This document shows positions 1 through 7,814 of a DNA stretch of 28,307 nt, piece by piece; position 1 is the first letter of the stretch, and each line of letters opens with the position of its first letter. Source of the DNA: Roseovarius sp. UBA6217 (GTDB lineage Bacteria > Pseudomonadota > Alphaproteobacteria > Rhodobacterales > Rhodobacteraceae). The notes beneath the pieces were generated by a model, which saw only the letters and a program-made list of their open reading frames with translations, was not told where the DNA came from and ran no database searches. Both the position numbers and the translations under genes were made by a program. Location: positions 2,632 to 30,938 of the forward strand of contig DISF01000105.1 in assembly GCA_002421985.1 (NCBI GenBank), given 5' to 3'.

Positions 1-1686
1 CATGAGTATTTCCACAACTGGACCGGCAACCGCATCACCTGCCGCGACTGGTTTCAGCTTTGCCTCAAGGAGGGGCTGACGGTCTATCGCGATTCTCAGT
101 TCACCGCAGACACGCGCTCTGCGCCGGTCAAGCGCATCTCCGACGTGATCGCGCTGCGCGCGCGCCAGTTTCGCGAGGATGACGGCCCGCTCGCGCATCC
201 CGTGCGGCCCGAAAGTTTCATCGAGATCAACAATTTCTACACCGCAACGGTGTATGAAAAGGGGGCCGAGCTGATCGGGATGCTCAAGCGGCTGGTGGGC
301 GACGCAGCGTATTACAAGGCGCTTGATCTCTACTTCACCCGCCATGACGGGCAGGCCTGCACAATCGAGGATTGGCTGAAGGTGTTCGAGGATGTGACGG
401 GCCGCGATCTGGCGCAGTTCAAGCGCTGGTATCAGGAGGCGGGCACGCCGCGGCTCCGGGTCTCTGATGACTTCAAGAATGGCACCTATACCCTTCATTT
501 CGAACAGGAAACGCCCCCGACACCCGGCCAGCCAACCAAGCATCCCCGCGTCATCCCCATCGCCGTGGGGCTGCTCGGCCCCAATGGCGACGAGGTGCAG
601 CCGACGGTCGTGCTGGAAATGACCGAGGCCCGGCAGAGCTTTGCCTTCGATGGATTAGCGTCGCGCCCCATCCCCTCGATATTGCGGGATTTTTCCGCTC
701 CTGTCATTCTCGAACGCGCCACGAGCAATGCCGAACGCGCCTTTCTCTTCGCCCATGATACCGACCCGTTCAACCGCTGGGAGGCAGGCCGCGCGCTGGC
801 GCGCGAGACACTTCTGGCGATGATCCGCGACGGGGCCGCGCCCGACCCGGCCTATCTCGACGCGGCGCACGCGATGGTGCGCGACGAGACGCTCGACCCG
901 GCGTTCCGCGCCCTCGCCCTTGCCCTGCCGGGCGAGGACGAGCTGGCGCAGGCGCTCTTTGCGACTGGCACCACCCCCGACCCGCAGGCGATCTGGGAGG
1001 CACGCGAGGCGCTCGACATCACCCGCGCCGAGACCATGCGCGACACGCTCGCCGATCTCTATACCGCCCATCAGGTCGCCGCCCCCTACCGCCCCGATCC
1101 AGACCAGGCCGGCGCGCGGGCGCTCTCGAATGCGGCGCTTGGCCTCATCACCCGGCGCGATGGCGGGGCGCGGGCGCTGGCACAATACGATGCCGCCGAC
1201 AACATGACCCAACAGCTTGCCGCGCTCGCCTGCCTGATGCGCGCGGGCAAGGGGGCCGAGGTGACGCAGGCGTTCTACCGGCAATGGCGGCACGACCGGC
1301 TCGTGCTCGACAAGTGGTTCGGCCTGCAAATCACGCAGGCCGAACCCGCCGAGGCCGCCGTGATCGCCGCGCGTCTGACCGAACACCCCGATTTCACCCT
1401 TCGCAACCCCAACCGCTTTCGTGCGGTGATGGGCGCGCTCGCGGGCTTTCCCGCCGGGTTCCACCACGCTTCGGGGCGCGGCTACCGGCTCATGGCCGAG
1501 ATGCTGATCCGCCTCGATCCACTCAACCCGCAGACCACGGCGCGCATGTGTTCGGCCTTCGAGACATGGCCGCGCTTTGATGCCGGGCGGCAGGCGATGA
1601 TCCTGGGCGAGATCGACCGCATCCTCGCCACGCCGGGCCTCAGCCGCGACACCACCGAGATGCTGAGCCGCATCCGCGACGCCTGA
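1..1686 (+). CDS. pepN: Aminopeptidase N (M1 family), 5'-truncated by window edge
   Basis: The gene is open from base 1 in frame 1; the internal ATG at 145 is not the real start. The window opens exactly on the zinc site: residues 1-5 read HEYFH (HExxH), and the third zinc ligand E lies 19 residues later in LKEGLTVYRD. NFYTATVYEKG near window residue 79 carries the tyrosine that stabilises the transition state in M1 enzymes. The rest (about 400 residues) is the helical C-terminal region of the long PepN type. The enzyme removes N-terminal amino acids from peptides in the cytoplasm. Only the catalytic C-terminal two thirds is visible; the N-terminal domains lie upstream. The family call is secure. 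Confidence 0.95.
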   Translation, partial: HEYFHNWTGNRITCRDWFQLCLKEGLTVYRDSQFTADTRSAPVKRISDVIALRARQFREDDGPLAHPVRPESFIEINNFYTATVYEKGAELIGMLKRLVGDAAYYKALDLYFTRHDGQACTIEDWLKVFEDVTGRDLAQFKRWYQEAGTPRLRVSDDFKNGTYTLHFEQETPPTPGQPTKHPRVIPIAVGLLGPNGDEVQPTVVLEMTEARQSFAFDGLASRPIPSILRDFSAPVILERATSNAERAFLFAHDTDPFNRWEAGRALARETLLAMIRDGAAPDPAYLDAAHAMVRDETLDPAFRALALALPGEDELAQALFATGTTPDPQAIWEAREALDITRAETMRDTLADLYTAHQVAAPYRPDPDQAGARALSNAALGLITRRDGGARALAQYDAADNMTQQLAALACLMRAGKGAEVTQAFYRQWRHDRLVLDKWFGLQITQAEPAEAAVIAARLTEHPDFTLRNPNRFRAVMGALAGFPAGFHHASGRGYRLMAEMLIRLDPLNPQTTARMCSAFETWPRFDAGRQAMILGEIDRILATPGLSRDTTEMLSRIRDA

Positions 1687-1693
1687 TCCCCGC

Positions 1694-1717
1694 GCCGGCC
1701 GCCCATCCGCGGCCGGC
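1694..1717 (+). terminator. GC-rich perfect hairpin just after pepN
   Basis: Two perfect 9-base arms (GCCGGCCGC at 1694-1702 and GCGGCCGGC at 1709-1717) enclose a 6-base loop, 8 bases after the pepN stop. The tract that follows (AATTCCCTGCCTT) is only weakly T-rich, so this is not a textbook intrinsic terminator. The position between pepN and the next gene suggests a terminator or a 3'-end stabilising stem-loop. Confidence 0.5.
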
Positions 1718-1802
1718 AATTCCCTGCCTTCACCCCGCATGCGCCAAGATTTGGCCGAAATGCCCCGGCAAGCTGACACCTGCTCAGCCTGCCGGAGACA
1801 TC

Positions 1803-3080
1803 ATGGCATTCAACCCGCTCACCCCGTCCGATACCGAAGCCCGCCGCAGACCGGCGCGGCCAACGGCTCTGGCGCGGCTGGCGCGGCATCTTGGCCGCGC
1901 GCGACCGCGCGCCGATCTCGACAGCCTTGCGCGGCGCATCATCCTGCCGTCACTGCCAATCAGCGACGAGGAGCACGCCCGCACCCGCTATCATGACGAG
2001 GGTCAGCGCCTCGCCCGGCAAGAGGATTGGGAGCGGCTCGCCGACCGGATCGCGCAGACCGATACCACGCGCCTGAAAACACCGGGCGGGTCGGCGGTTG
2101 CCGGGCTGCTTGCGCAGGGTGCGCGCGCCGATGTGGTGGCCGCCGCCCAGGACGCGGTCGCGGACGGTCGCGCCCCCGACCCGGCGGGGATCGAGGCGCT
2201 CGACGAGATGCGCGCCGATCACCCGGAGAGCTATCCCATCGCCCTTGTGGTCGCGCTCACCCATATGGATATCGGTCGCGCGTGGCGTCTCTGCCGCGCG
2301 CACGGCACCACCGCACAAGAGCGCGAGGCCCGGTTCCTCACCCATTTCCGCAGTGCCGAAGACCTGCTTGCCCGCTTCGACCCCGAGCGCCACGGTGCCC
2401 CCGCCCTCGCCGCCGCGCAATGCGCCCTGCTTGCCGCGCGCCCGGCACCGCGGCGGCGGGTGGCCGATGACTATGCGCGCCTCATCGCGCTCGATCCCGG
2501 CAGCGCGCAACACCTGCGCGCCCTCGGCGAGGCGCTGCTGCCCGCGCGCTTCGGCAGTTTCGCGGCGCTCGACCTCGAGGCCCGGCGCATGGCGTCGCGA
2601 ACCAGCCCGCTCCTCGGCCCCGGCGTCTATGCCTGGGTGTGGTTCGACGCGCTTGCCCTTGATCCGGCCGGGCTTGGCACCGTGGACGCCCAATTTTTCA
2701 TCGACGGGCTGCGCGCCATTGCCGCGCGCAGGCCCGATCAGCATGTCATCAACGAACTCGCCGCCTTTTGCGGGCTCACAATGGCCCCGCGTGCCGGGGC
2801 CGCGCGCCTGCCCGTCGCGCAGGACAGGGCGCGCGCGGCGATCCATGACTGTCTCGACTGGCTGATCGCGCGGCACCTGCACGAATTGCACCCGCTGATC
2901 TGGTCGCAGGCCCTTATCGGGCCGACTCCGGCACCGTCGCTGCCGCCGCGCCGCGCACTGGCGGCACGGGGGCGGCAGGCGGCGCTGCGCATCATCGCCG
3001 AGCGATTCTCGGACGAGATGGCCGATGGCAGCACGCTCGCCTTCTCCAATGCCGGGATGTATCGGCTGCCCGCGCTCTGA
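1803..3080 (+). CDS. Conserved-looking hypothetical protein, 425 aa, helical
   Basis: I do not recognise this protein. The ATG at 1803 follows GGAG with 5 bases between (GGAGACATCATG), which supports the start. No signal peptide or membrane segment is visible. The protein is rich in Ala, Arg and Leu and looks mostly alpha-helical; a stretch near residues 220-265 (DDYARLIALDPGSAQ...) resembles a tetratricopeptide-like helical pair, but I cannot assign a TPR domain with certainty. It sits 116 bp downstream of pepN in the same direction, separated by a strong hairpin, so it may have its own promoter. Codon use matches the neighbours, so it is probably a resident gene. Confidence 0.75.
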   Translation: MAFNPLTPSDTEARRRPARPTALARLARHLGRARPRADLDSLARRIILPSLPISDEEHARTRYHDEGQRLARQEDWERLADRIAQTDTTRLKTPGGSAVAGLLAQGARADVVAAAQDAVADGRAPDPAGIEALDEMRADHPESYPIALVVALTHMDIGRAWRLCRAHGTTAQEREARFLTHFRSAEDLLARFDPERHGAPALAAAQCALLAARPAPRRRVADDYARLIALDPGSAQHLRALGEALLPARFGSFAALDLEARRMASRTSPLLGPGVYAWVWFDALALDPAGLGTVDAQFFIDGLRAIAARRPDQHVINELAAFCGLTMAPRAGAARLPVAQDRARAAIHDCLDWLIARHLHELHPLIWSQALIGPTPAPSLPPRRALAARGRQAALRIIAERFSDEMADGSTLAFSNAGMYRLPAL

Positions 3081-3186
3081 TCTGGCCACCACCGCGCGCA
3101 CCTCATGGATGGCCCCCGCGCGCACATCCCTGTGACGGTTCCTGACATGCACGTGATCGGGGGGCCATGCGCATGATGTCCGGGGC

Positions 3187-4272
3187 CTATCTCGAACGCA
3201 TTGCGGCCCCCTGAGCGCATACTCCCCCTTGGGGCGGGCACCCTGCCGCTGTCGGCGTGTCATCCTCGGGGCGGTGCAGCCTGTGGCAGCCGCGCCCGGC
3301 GGCCTTGGCGGCGTAGAGCGCGCGATCTGCCGCATCCATGATCGCCTCGGGGGGGGCACCGGGATGATCACGGCTGAGCGTTGCGCCGATGCTGGCAGAT
3401 ATCCGGTAGTGCCGCACGCCATCGCTTATCGGCTCTTCCAGCCCGGCAATGAGCCGCCGGGCAACGGTGTTGACCGCCGTCGCGGTCTCCATGCCGGGCA
3501 AGAGCAGCGCGAATTCATCGCCGCCGACGCGGGCGACGATATCCTGGACGCGCACCGCCGACAGCATCCGCCGCGCCGCGACCCCAAGCACCAGATCGCC
3601 CGCCGCATGGCCATGCGTGTCATTGACCCGTTTGAAGAAATCGAGATCGAGAAGCAAAAGTGCAAACGCCGTCTGCCCCTGCACCGCGCGCGCCAGCACG
3701 GTCTCGAAGGCGCGCCGGTTGCGCAGCCCCGTGAGCGTGTCGGTGAGCGCCTGTTCCTGCGCCGCCTGACGTGCCCCTTCGAGCCGGTGATTGAGCCTGC
3801 GCGATTCCTCCATCGCGACGGTCTTGGCCTCGAGCAGGTAGAGCATTTCCGTGGCCAGATCGGTCACCGCGAAATCCGCGCCGGTCAGGCCGAAATCGCG
3901 CACCGCATCGACAAGCGATATGCCGAAGGCAAGATTGACCACCATCGGCCCCGGCCCGGCCCCCGAATCATCGGGCGGCACGGCGCAAAGCTGCCCCTTG
4001 AGCGCATAGCGTGGATGCGCGCGCATCCGCAGGCGCAGCCGCACCCCGTCAAGCGCACGCAACCCGCCCGCGTCCTGCACCCCGCGCGGGCGCGTTATCT
4101 CGAAAACCTCGAGAAACCGCGCCCCCATGATCGCCTCTGGCGCGATGATCCGCGCGAGCGTCGGCCCGGCGTGGAGGATCTTCCCGGTCGGCCCGATCAC
4201 CAGATGCATGGGGCAAAACCGATCGAGCATCGCCGCCAAGGCCCCTGCCTGCCCGCCGCCATGCGCACTCAT
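3187..4272 (-). CDS. Diguanylate cyclase with N-terminal HNOBA (H-NOX-associated) domain
   Basis: 361 aa. Residues ~15-145 resemble the heme-NO-binding-associated (HNOBA) domain: FCPMHLVIGPTGKILHAGP, then FLEVFEITRPRG, and later VVNLAFGISL. A short helical linker (~147-175) leads to a GGDEF domain (~176-332). The active-site loop is intact (GGDEF, residues 250-254), and an RxxD inhibitory product site (RVQD, 241-244) sits five residues upstream. It should therefore make cyclic di-GMP from two GTP and be feedback-inhibited. The ATG overlaps the stop of the H-NOX-like gene by 4 bp (ATGA), pointing to translational coupling and a sensor-effector pair in the cytoplasm. No membrane segments are visible. 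Confidence 0.9.
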   Translation of the reverse strand: MSAHGGGQAGALAAMLDRFCPMHLVIGPTGKILHAGPTLARIIAPEAIMGARFLEVFEITRPRGVQDAGGLRALDGVRLRLRMRAHPRYALKGQLCAVPPDDSGAGPGPMVVNLAFGISLVDAVRDFGLTGADFAVTDLATEMLYLLEAKTVAMEESRRLNHRLEGARQAAQEQALTDTLTGLRNRRAFETVLARAVQGQTAFALLLLDLDFFKRVNDTHGHAAGDLVLGVAARRMLSAVRVQDIVARVGGDEFALLLPGMETATAVNTVARRLIAGLEEPISDGVRHYRISASIGATLSRDHPGAPPEAIMDAADRALYAAKAAGRGCHRLHRPEDDTPTAAGCPPQGGVCAQGAAMRSR

Positions 4273-4871
4273 CGCGCGGTCCCTGCGGTGGCAAGGTCAA
4301 AGTCGCGACCGCTTGCATGGGCCTCGTCGAGCAGGTGCACCTCGATGATCTCGCGGCTGGCGTCGCAGCCGCGATAGTCGAGCAGCACAAGCGCCCCGTA
4401 ATCATCGGCCATCGCGCGCAGCACACCAAGCAGCACCGGCCCGAACCACAGCCCCGCGCGCGCGGTGCGCCCGATCTCCACACGGTAGAGACCCGCGCCC
4501 TCCATGTGCAGGTTGATCGCGGGCAGGTCAAAATCGGACATGGCGAGCCGCGCCCGATCGGGGATATCCTCGAGCGATTCGAGGAATTCGGCGAAATCCA
4601 CCCCGCCAAAGCGCAACAGCCGCCGGATCACCTCGGATCGCGGCTGCGTCACGAGATAGGTGCCAAGATCCTCCAGCAGATCCGCCGCCTCGCGCCCGAA
4701 CCGCGCCGACAGCGCCGCGACAAGGCGCGCCGTCACCTCCGGATCGCACGGCATCAGCGGCTCGAACGCGGTCTCGTCAATCCCGAGCGCCTCTGTCACC
4801 TCCTGCCACAGGGCATCGCCATAGCTGTCCCTGACGAAACACTCTATCGCGCGATTGATAAGCCCGTTCAT
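4269..4871 (-). CDS. H-NOX-like (heme NO-binding domain) protein lacking the proximal histidine
   Basis: 200 aa from the ATG at 4871, chosen because GGAGAGG precedes it at proper distance and the protein then begins with the H-NOX pattern MxGxIN (MNGLINRAIECF). Helical N-terminal half, then FLESLEDIPDRARL (96-109), where classical H-NOX proteins have FLxxxxxxH; the heme-ligand position is proline 104, and no histidine occurs between 1 and 121. The heme-propionate motif YxSxR is degenerate (G-R-T-A-R, 134-138: Tyr lost, Ser to Thr, Arg kept). The C-terminal part keeps GLWFGPVLLGVLRAM, like the H-NOX segment GL..F..GLL.GL. It overlaps the diguanylate cyclase gene by 4 bp and probably regulates it. 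Heme binding through the usual ligand is unlikely. Confidence 0.85.
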   Translation of the reverse strand: MNGLINRAIECFVRDSYGDALWQEVTEALGIDETAFEPLMPCDPEVTARLVAALSARFGREAADLLEDLGTYLVTQPRSEVIRRLLRFGGVDFAEFLESLEDIPDRARLAMSDFDLPAINLHMEGAGLYRVEIGRTARAGLWFGPVLLGVLRAMADDYGALVLLDYRGCDASREIIEVHLLDEAHASGRDFDLATAGTAR

Positions 4872-4968
4872 CGCCCTCTCCATCCATCTGCGCACAGTCT
4901 GGCAACCAGAGTTTAAGATTCCCTGAATGTCTTCGGCTTGCCACGCGGCCCGGTGCCTGCTACCCCTC

Positions 4969-5062
4969 TGTCATCCGTTGGGGTGCCCCGCTACCGGGGC
5001 TGAGAGGCCGCGCGCCGACCCATCGAACCTGATCCGGCTCGCACCGGCGGAGGGAACGGACA
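4969..5062 (+). promoter_or_regulatory. TPP (THI-box) riboswitch
   Basis: The conserved THI-box blocks appear in order: GGGGTGCC (from 4980), GGGCTGAGA (around 4997-5005), GACCC (5017-5021), GAACCTGATCCGG (around 5025-5037) and ACCGGCGGAGGGAACGG (5043-5059). The closing helix P1 forms between TGTC-CCGTT at 4969-4979 and AACGGACA at 5055-5062. It binds thiamine pyrophosphate and should repress the ABC transporter genes that start 65 bp downstream. I cannot tell from sequence whether control is by termination or by hiding the ribosome site; no clear T-tract terminator is seen. Confidence 0.93.
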
Positions 5063-5127
5063 GCCGGGGCGCACACCGCCCAAGGCCCGCCCCCATACCG
5101 TTGCGCGCCCCCGTCCGAGGACCGGCC

Positions 5128-5865
5128 ATGCCCGCAGCGCCCCCCGCGCTTGTCATCGACGGCAGTGCCCGGATCGGCGGGCTGCCGCTTTTCGGCCCGC
5201 TGCGGCTCGATGTGGCGGCGGCGCGCATCACCTGCCTTCTGGGGCCGTCGGGCGTGGGCAAGACCACGCTACTGCGGCTGGTGGCGGGCATCGACGAGGT
5301 GACGCATTTTGACGGCCATGTCACGGCCTCTGATGGCGGGCCGGTCACCGGGCGCGTGGCGCTGATGGCGCAGGGGGCAGACCTGTTGCCGTGGCTCGAT
5401 GTCATGGGCAATGTCACGCTTGGGGCGCGGTTGCGCGGCACGCGGCCGGATCGCGACCGCGCGCGCGACATCCTCGCGCGCACGGGCCTGACGGATCATG
5501 CCCGCAAGCGGCCCGATGCGCTCTCTGGCGGGCAGCGGCAGCGCGTGGCGCTGGCGCGCACGCTGATGGAGGATCGCCCCATCGTGCTGCTCGACGAGCC
5601 GTTTTCGGCGCTCGACGCAGGCACCCGCGCGCAGATGCAGGAGCTGAGCGCGCGGCATCTCGCGGGGCGCACGGTGCTTTTGGTCACGCATGATCCGCTG
5701 GAGGCCGCGCGCCTTGGCCATGCCATCCATATCCTGACCGCAGAGGGCCTCGAGACCGTAGCCCCGCCCGCGGCCCCGGTGCCCCGCCCGGTCGATGATC
5801 CCGAAACGCTCGCCGTGCAGGGCCGTCTTTTGGCAAAGCTGCGCGCCCACGGGGCCGCGACATGA
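5128..5865 (+). CDS. ABC transporter ATP-binding protein, thiamine/HMP-type (ThiZ-like)
   Basis: 245 aa. The ATG at 5128 follows GAGG with 7 bases between; an upstream in-frame start at 4927 would translate through the riboswitch and is rejected. Walker A GPSGVGKTT (39-47), Q-loop AQGADLLPW (81-89), signature LSGGQRQRV (132-140), Walker B IVLLDEPF (152-159) and the H-loop histidine (LVTHDP) are all present, so it should hydrolyse ATP. It energises the permease encoded next (4-bp ATGA overlap). The TPP riboswitch upstream indicates uptake of thiamine or a thiamine precursor such as hydroxymethylpyrimidine. By similarity alone it belongs to the taurine/nitrate/sulfonate-type ATPases, so the substrate call rests on the riboswitch. 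Confidence 0.9.
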   Translation: MPAAPPALVIDGSARIGGLPLFGPLRLDVAAARITCLLGPSGVGKTTLLRLVAGIDEVTHFDGHVTASDGGPVTGRVALMAQGADLLPWLDVMGNVTLGARLRGTRPDRDRARDILARTGLTDHARKRPDALSGGQRQRVALARTLMEDRPIVLLDEPFSALDAGTRAQMQELSARHLAGRTVLLVTHDPLEAARLGHAIHILTAEGLETVAPPAAPVPRPVDDPETLAVQGRLLAKLRAHGAAT

Positions 5866-6605
5866 GCCGCCTGCTGCCCATCGCCGCCTCGGCCGCGCTG
5901 GCGCTTGGGCTGTGGCAGGCGCTGGTGGTGCTGGCGGCGCTGCCGCCCTTCATCCTGCCGGGGCCCGCCCGCGTGGCCGAGACGCTCTGGGCAAGCCGCG
6001 CGCTGATTACGGAACACGCGGGTATCACCGTGGCCGAGGTGCTGATCGGGCTGGCGCTGGGGGCGGTGCTTGGCGGGCTGTCGGCCATCGGCCTTGCCGC
6101 CTCGCCCGCCGCGCGCCGCCTGATCCGCCCGATGATGGTGTTTTCACAGGCGATCCCGGTCTTTGCGCTGGCACCCATCCTGACGCTGTGGCTGGGCTAT
6201 GGTCTCTGGTCCAAGATCGCGATGGCGCTGCTCATCATCTATTTCCCCGTCACCTCGGCGTTCTTCGACGCGCTGATGCGCACGCCGCAGGCCATGCTCG
6301 ACATGGGCCGGGTGATGGGGGCGCGGCCTGCGCGTCTCATGTGGCATATCCGCGTGCCCGCGGCCCTGCCGGGCTTTGCCTCCGGCCTCCGTCTGGCCGC
6401 CGTCTATGCGCCTATCGGCGCAATCATCGGCGAATGGGTGGGGGCATCCAAGGGGCTGGGCTATCTCATGCTGCTGGCCAATGGCCGCGCCAAGATAGAC
6501 CTGATGTTCGCCGCCCTGATCGTGCTGGCGGTGTTCACGCTGCTCTTGCACATGGGCGTCGATCGTGCGTGTCGGCGCTGGCTGGATGGCAAGGCGGCGG
6601 GGTGA
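5862..6605 (+). CDS. ABC transporter permease, thiamine/HMP-type (ThiX-like)
   Basis: 247 aa inner-membrane permease of the SsuC/TauC/ThiX type, with about six hydrophobic segments. Typical features are the N-terminal PFILPGPARVAETLW (24-38), the central FSQAIPVFALAPILTLWLGYG and the cytoplasmic EAA-like loop GARPARLMWHIRVPAALPG near 150-170 that docks onto the ATPase. It overlaps the ATPase gene by 4 bp and shares the TPP riboswitch. A periplasmic substrate-binding protein (ThiY-like) would normally complete the system, but none follows: the next gene is recO on the other strand. The binding protein must be encoded elsewhere or shared with another transporter. Confidence 0.9.
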   Translation: MSRLLPIAASAALALGLWQALVVLAALPPFILPGPARVAETLWASRALITEHAGITVAEVLIGLALGAVLGGLSAIGLAASPAARRLIRPMMVFSQAIPVFALAPILTLWLGYGLWSKIAMALLIIYFPVTSAFFDALMRTPQAMLDMGRVMGARPARLMWHIRVPAALPGFASGLRLAAVYAPIGAIIGEWVGASKGLGYLMLLANGRAKIDLMFAALIVLAVFTLLLHMGVDRACRRWLDGKAAG

Positions 6606-6738
6606 GCGGTCTCGGGGGGCGATCCGCCCGGAGAACGATCGCGCCGCTCTGGTCGGGAAATGGCATGGCGCGGCGGCCTTCGGCCTTGTCCCCGTGCGAG
6701 GGCAGGATGTGCACCATTCCACCGCCTACCCGTGCGCC

Positions 6739-7470
6739 TCACCCCGCCGCGCGCGCCGCGATGACATCGATCAGCCGCGCCCGCGCATCGGGCAGCGGGC
6801 GCTCGCCCAGATGGGGGGCAAGGTGATCGCGCAGGAAATGGCCAGTCACTTGAAATCCCTGCATGATTTCCGCGTCCGGCGCAGGCCCGTGGCCAAGCAG
6901 GCAGGGCGGAAGCGGCAACAGCCGGTCGGCCCAACGCCCTGCCCCCGCTCGCGACACCGCGCGCCCGGTTTTGGGGGATATATAGCTGAGATCATTGGCC
7001 TTTTCCCCCATCACCGCGCAGCGGCGCAGATCAAGGCCAAAGCCCGTTTCCTCCAGCAGCCCCAGTTCCCAGTTGAGATAGGCCAGCGGCCAGATTTCCG
7101 GCTGGTCCAGTAAATCCAGCAAAATCAGGCTCTTGCGGTAAAGTTCGCGATGCGCCTCCCGCTCTGGCAGGGCAAAGCGCAAGAGCGCGCACACCGCCGA
7201 AAGCCCCGCCAGCGCCAGCCGATCCCCCAGAACCCAAGTCCTTGATTTCACTGGCTCAACCCGGAAGGTGCCAAGGTGATCTTCGAGCCGCGCACGCCAT
7301 TCCACATCAAGCTGGGCGCCCGGTTGCAGCACCGGTGCCATCCTTCGCGACGCCCCGCCGCGCACAACACCCGCGTGCCGCCCGTGATCTGGCGTAAAAA
7401 CTTCAATGATAACAGATGTTTCGCCGTGGCGGCGGCTGCTCAGCAACAGGCCCTGATCGCGCCAATCCAT
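6739..7470 (-). CDS. recO: DNA repair protein RecO
   Basis: 243 aa, normal for RecO. The N-terminal OB-fold begins MDWRDQGLLLSSRRHGETSV and continues with HAGVVRGG; the C-terminal helical part contains ELGLLEETGFGLDL and a SPKTGRAVSR segment typical of alphaproteobacterial RecO. It helps load RecA on SSB-coated single-stranded DNA in the RecFOR pathway and anneals strands. It is the last gene of the minus-strand run, 7 bp after the DUF1491 gene, and faces the ABC permease tail-to-tail over 133 bp in which I see no clear terminator. Confidence 0.95.
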   Translation of the reverse strand: MDWRDQGLLLSSRRHGETSVIIEVFTPDHGRHAGVVRGGASRRMAPVLQPGAQLDVEWRARLEDHLGTFRVEPVKSRTWVLGDRLALAGLSAVCALLRFALPEREAHRELYRKSLILLDLLDQPEIWPLAYLNWELGLLEETGFGLDLRRCAVMGEKANDLSYISPKTGRAVSRAGAGRWADRLLPLPPCLLGHGPAPDAEIMQGFQVTGHFLRDHLAPHLGERPLPDARARLIDVIAARAAG

Positions 7471-7477
7471 CGCCCCG

Positions 7478-7810
7478 CTACCCGCTCAACCCGTCCTGAT
7501 CCAGCATATGCCGCCCCTGCCGGTCCTCGACCTCGACCACCCAGAGGTCAGGATCGAACCCGCGCTGCCGGGCAATCGCCGCATCCACCCCGGCCTCGTC
7601 GCCGGAGGCCAGTGTAACCCAGGCCCGCTGCCCCGTCATCAGGTCTATGGAGCGCTGATAAAGATGCGCTTTTCCGTCGAGCGTGTTGAGCTTGACCAGC
7701 ACCGCGCCGCCGGTGTCATCGCCATGCGCCACCACGAAAGCGGGGATATCCGCCAGCCGCAACCGCGCCAGATAGGCATCGACCCAGAACCGCGCGGTGA
7801 GGCGCACCAC
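7478..7810 (-). CDS. DUF1491 family protein
   Basis: 110 aa if it starts at the GTG at 7810, five bases upstream of which era stops. A TTG at 7837 inside era gives a longer form, but family members begin only a few residues before RLTARFWVDAYL, so the GTG is preferred. Conserved features are the LARLRLADIPAFVVAHGDD segment, VLVKLNTLDGKA and a C-terminal FDPDLWVVEVEDRQGR. No catalytic motif or membrane segment is visible. The function is unknown; the family is widespread in alphaproteobacteria and here sits between era and recO, 7 bp before recO, in a tight operon. Confidence 0.85.
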   Translation of the reverse strand: MVRLTARFWVDAYLARLRLADIPAFVVAHGDDTGGAVLVKLNTLDGKAHLYQRSIDLMTGQRAWVTLASGDEAGVDAAIARQRGFDPDLWVVEVEDRQGRHMLDQDGLSG

Positions 7811-7814
7811 CGGC

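Noticed and set aside
3167..3176. CATGCGCATG palindrome between the 425-aa gene and the cyclase gene
   Set aside because: Short and isolated; no partner site or nearby promoter to support an operator.
4927..5127. N-terminal extension of the ABC ATPase from an ATG at 4927
   Set aside because: It would translate through the TPP riboswitch; the ATG at 5128 has GAGG upstream and gives the normal ATPase length.
6617..6629. GGGCG-ATC-CGCCC hairpin after the ABC permease gene as a terminator
   Set aside because: Only five base pairs with a three-base loop and no T-run; common by chance at this GC content.
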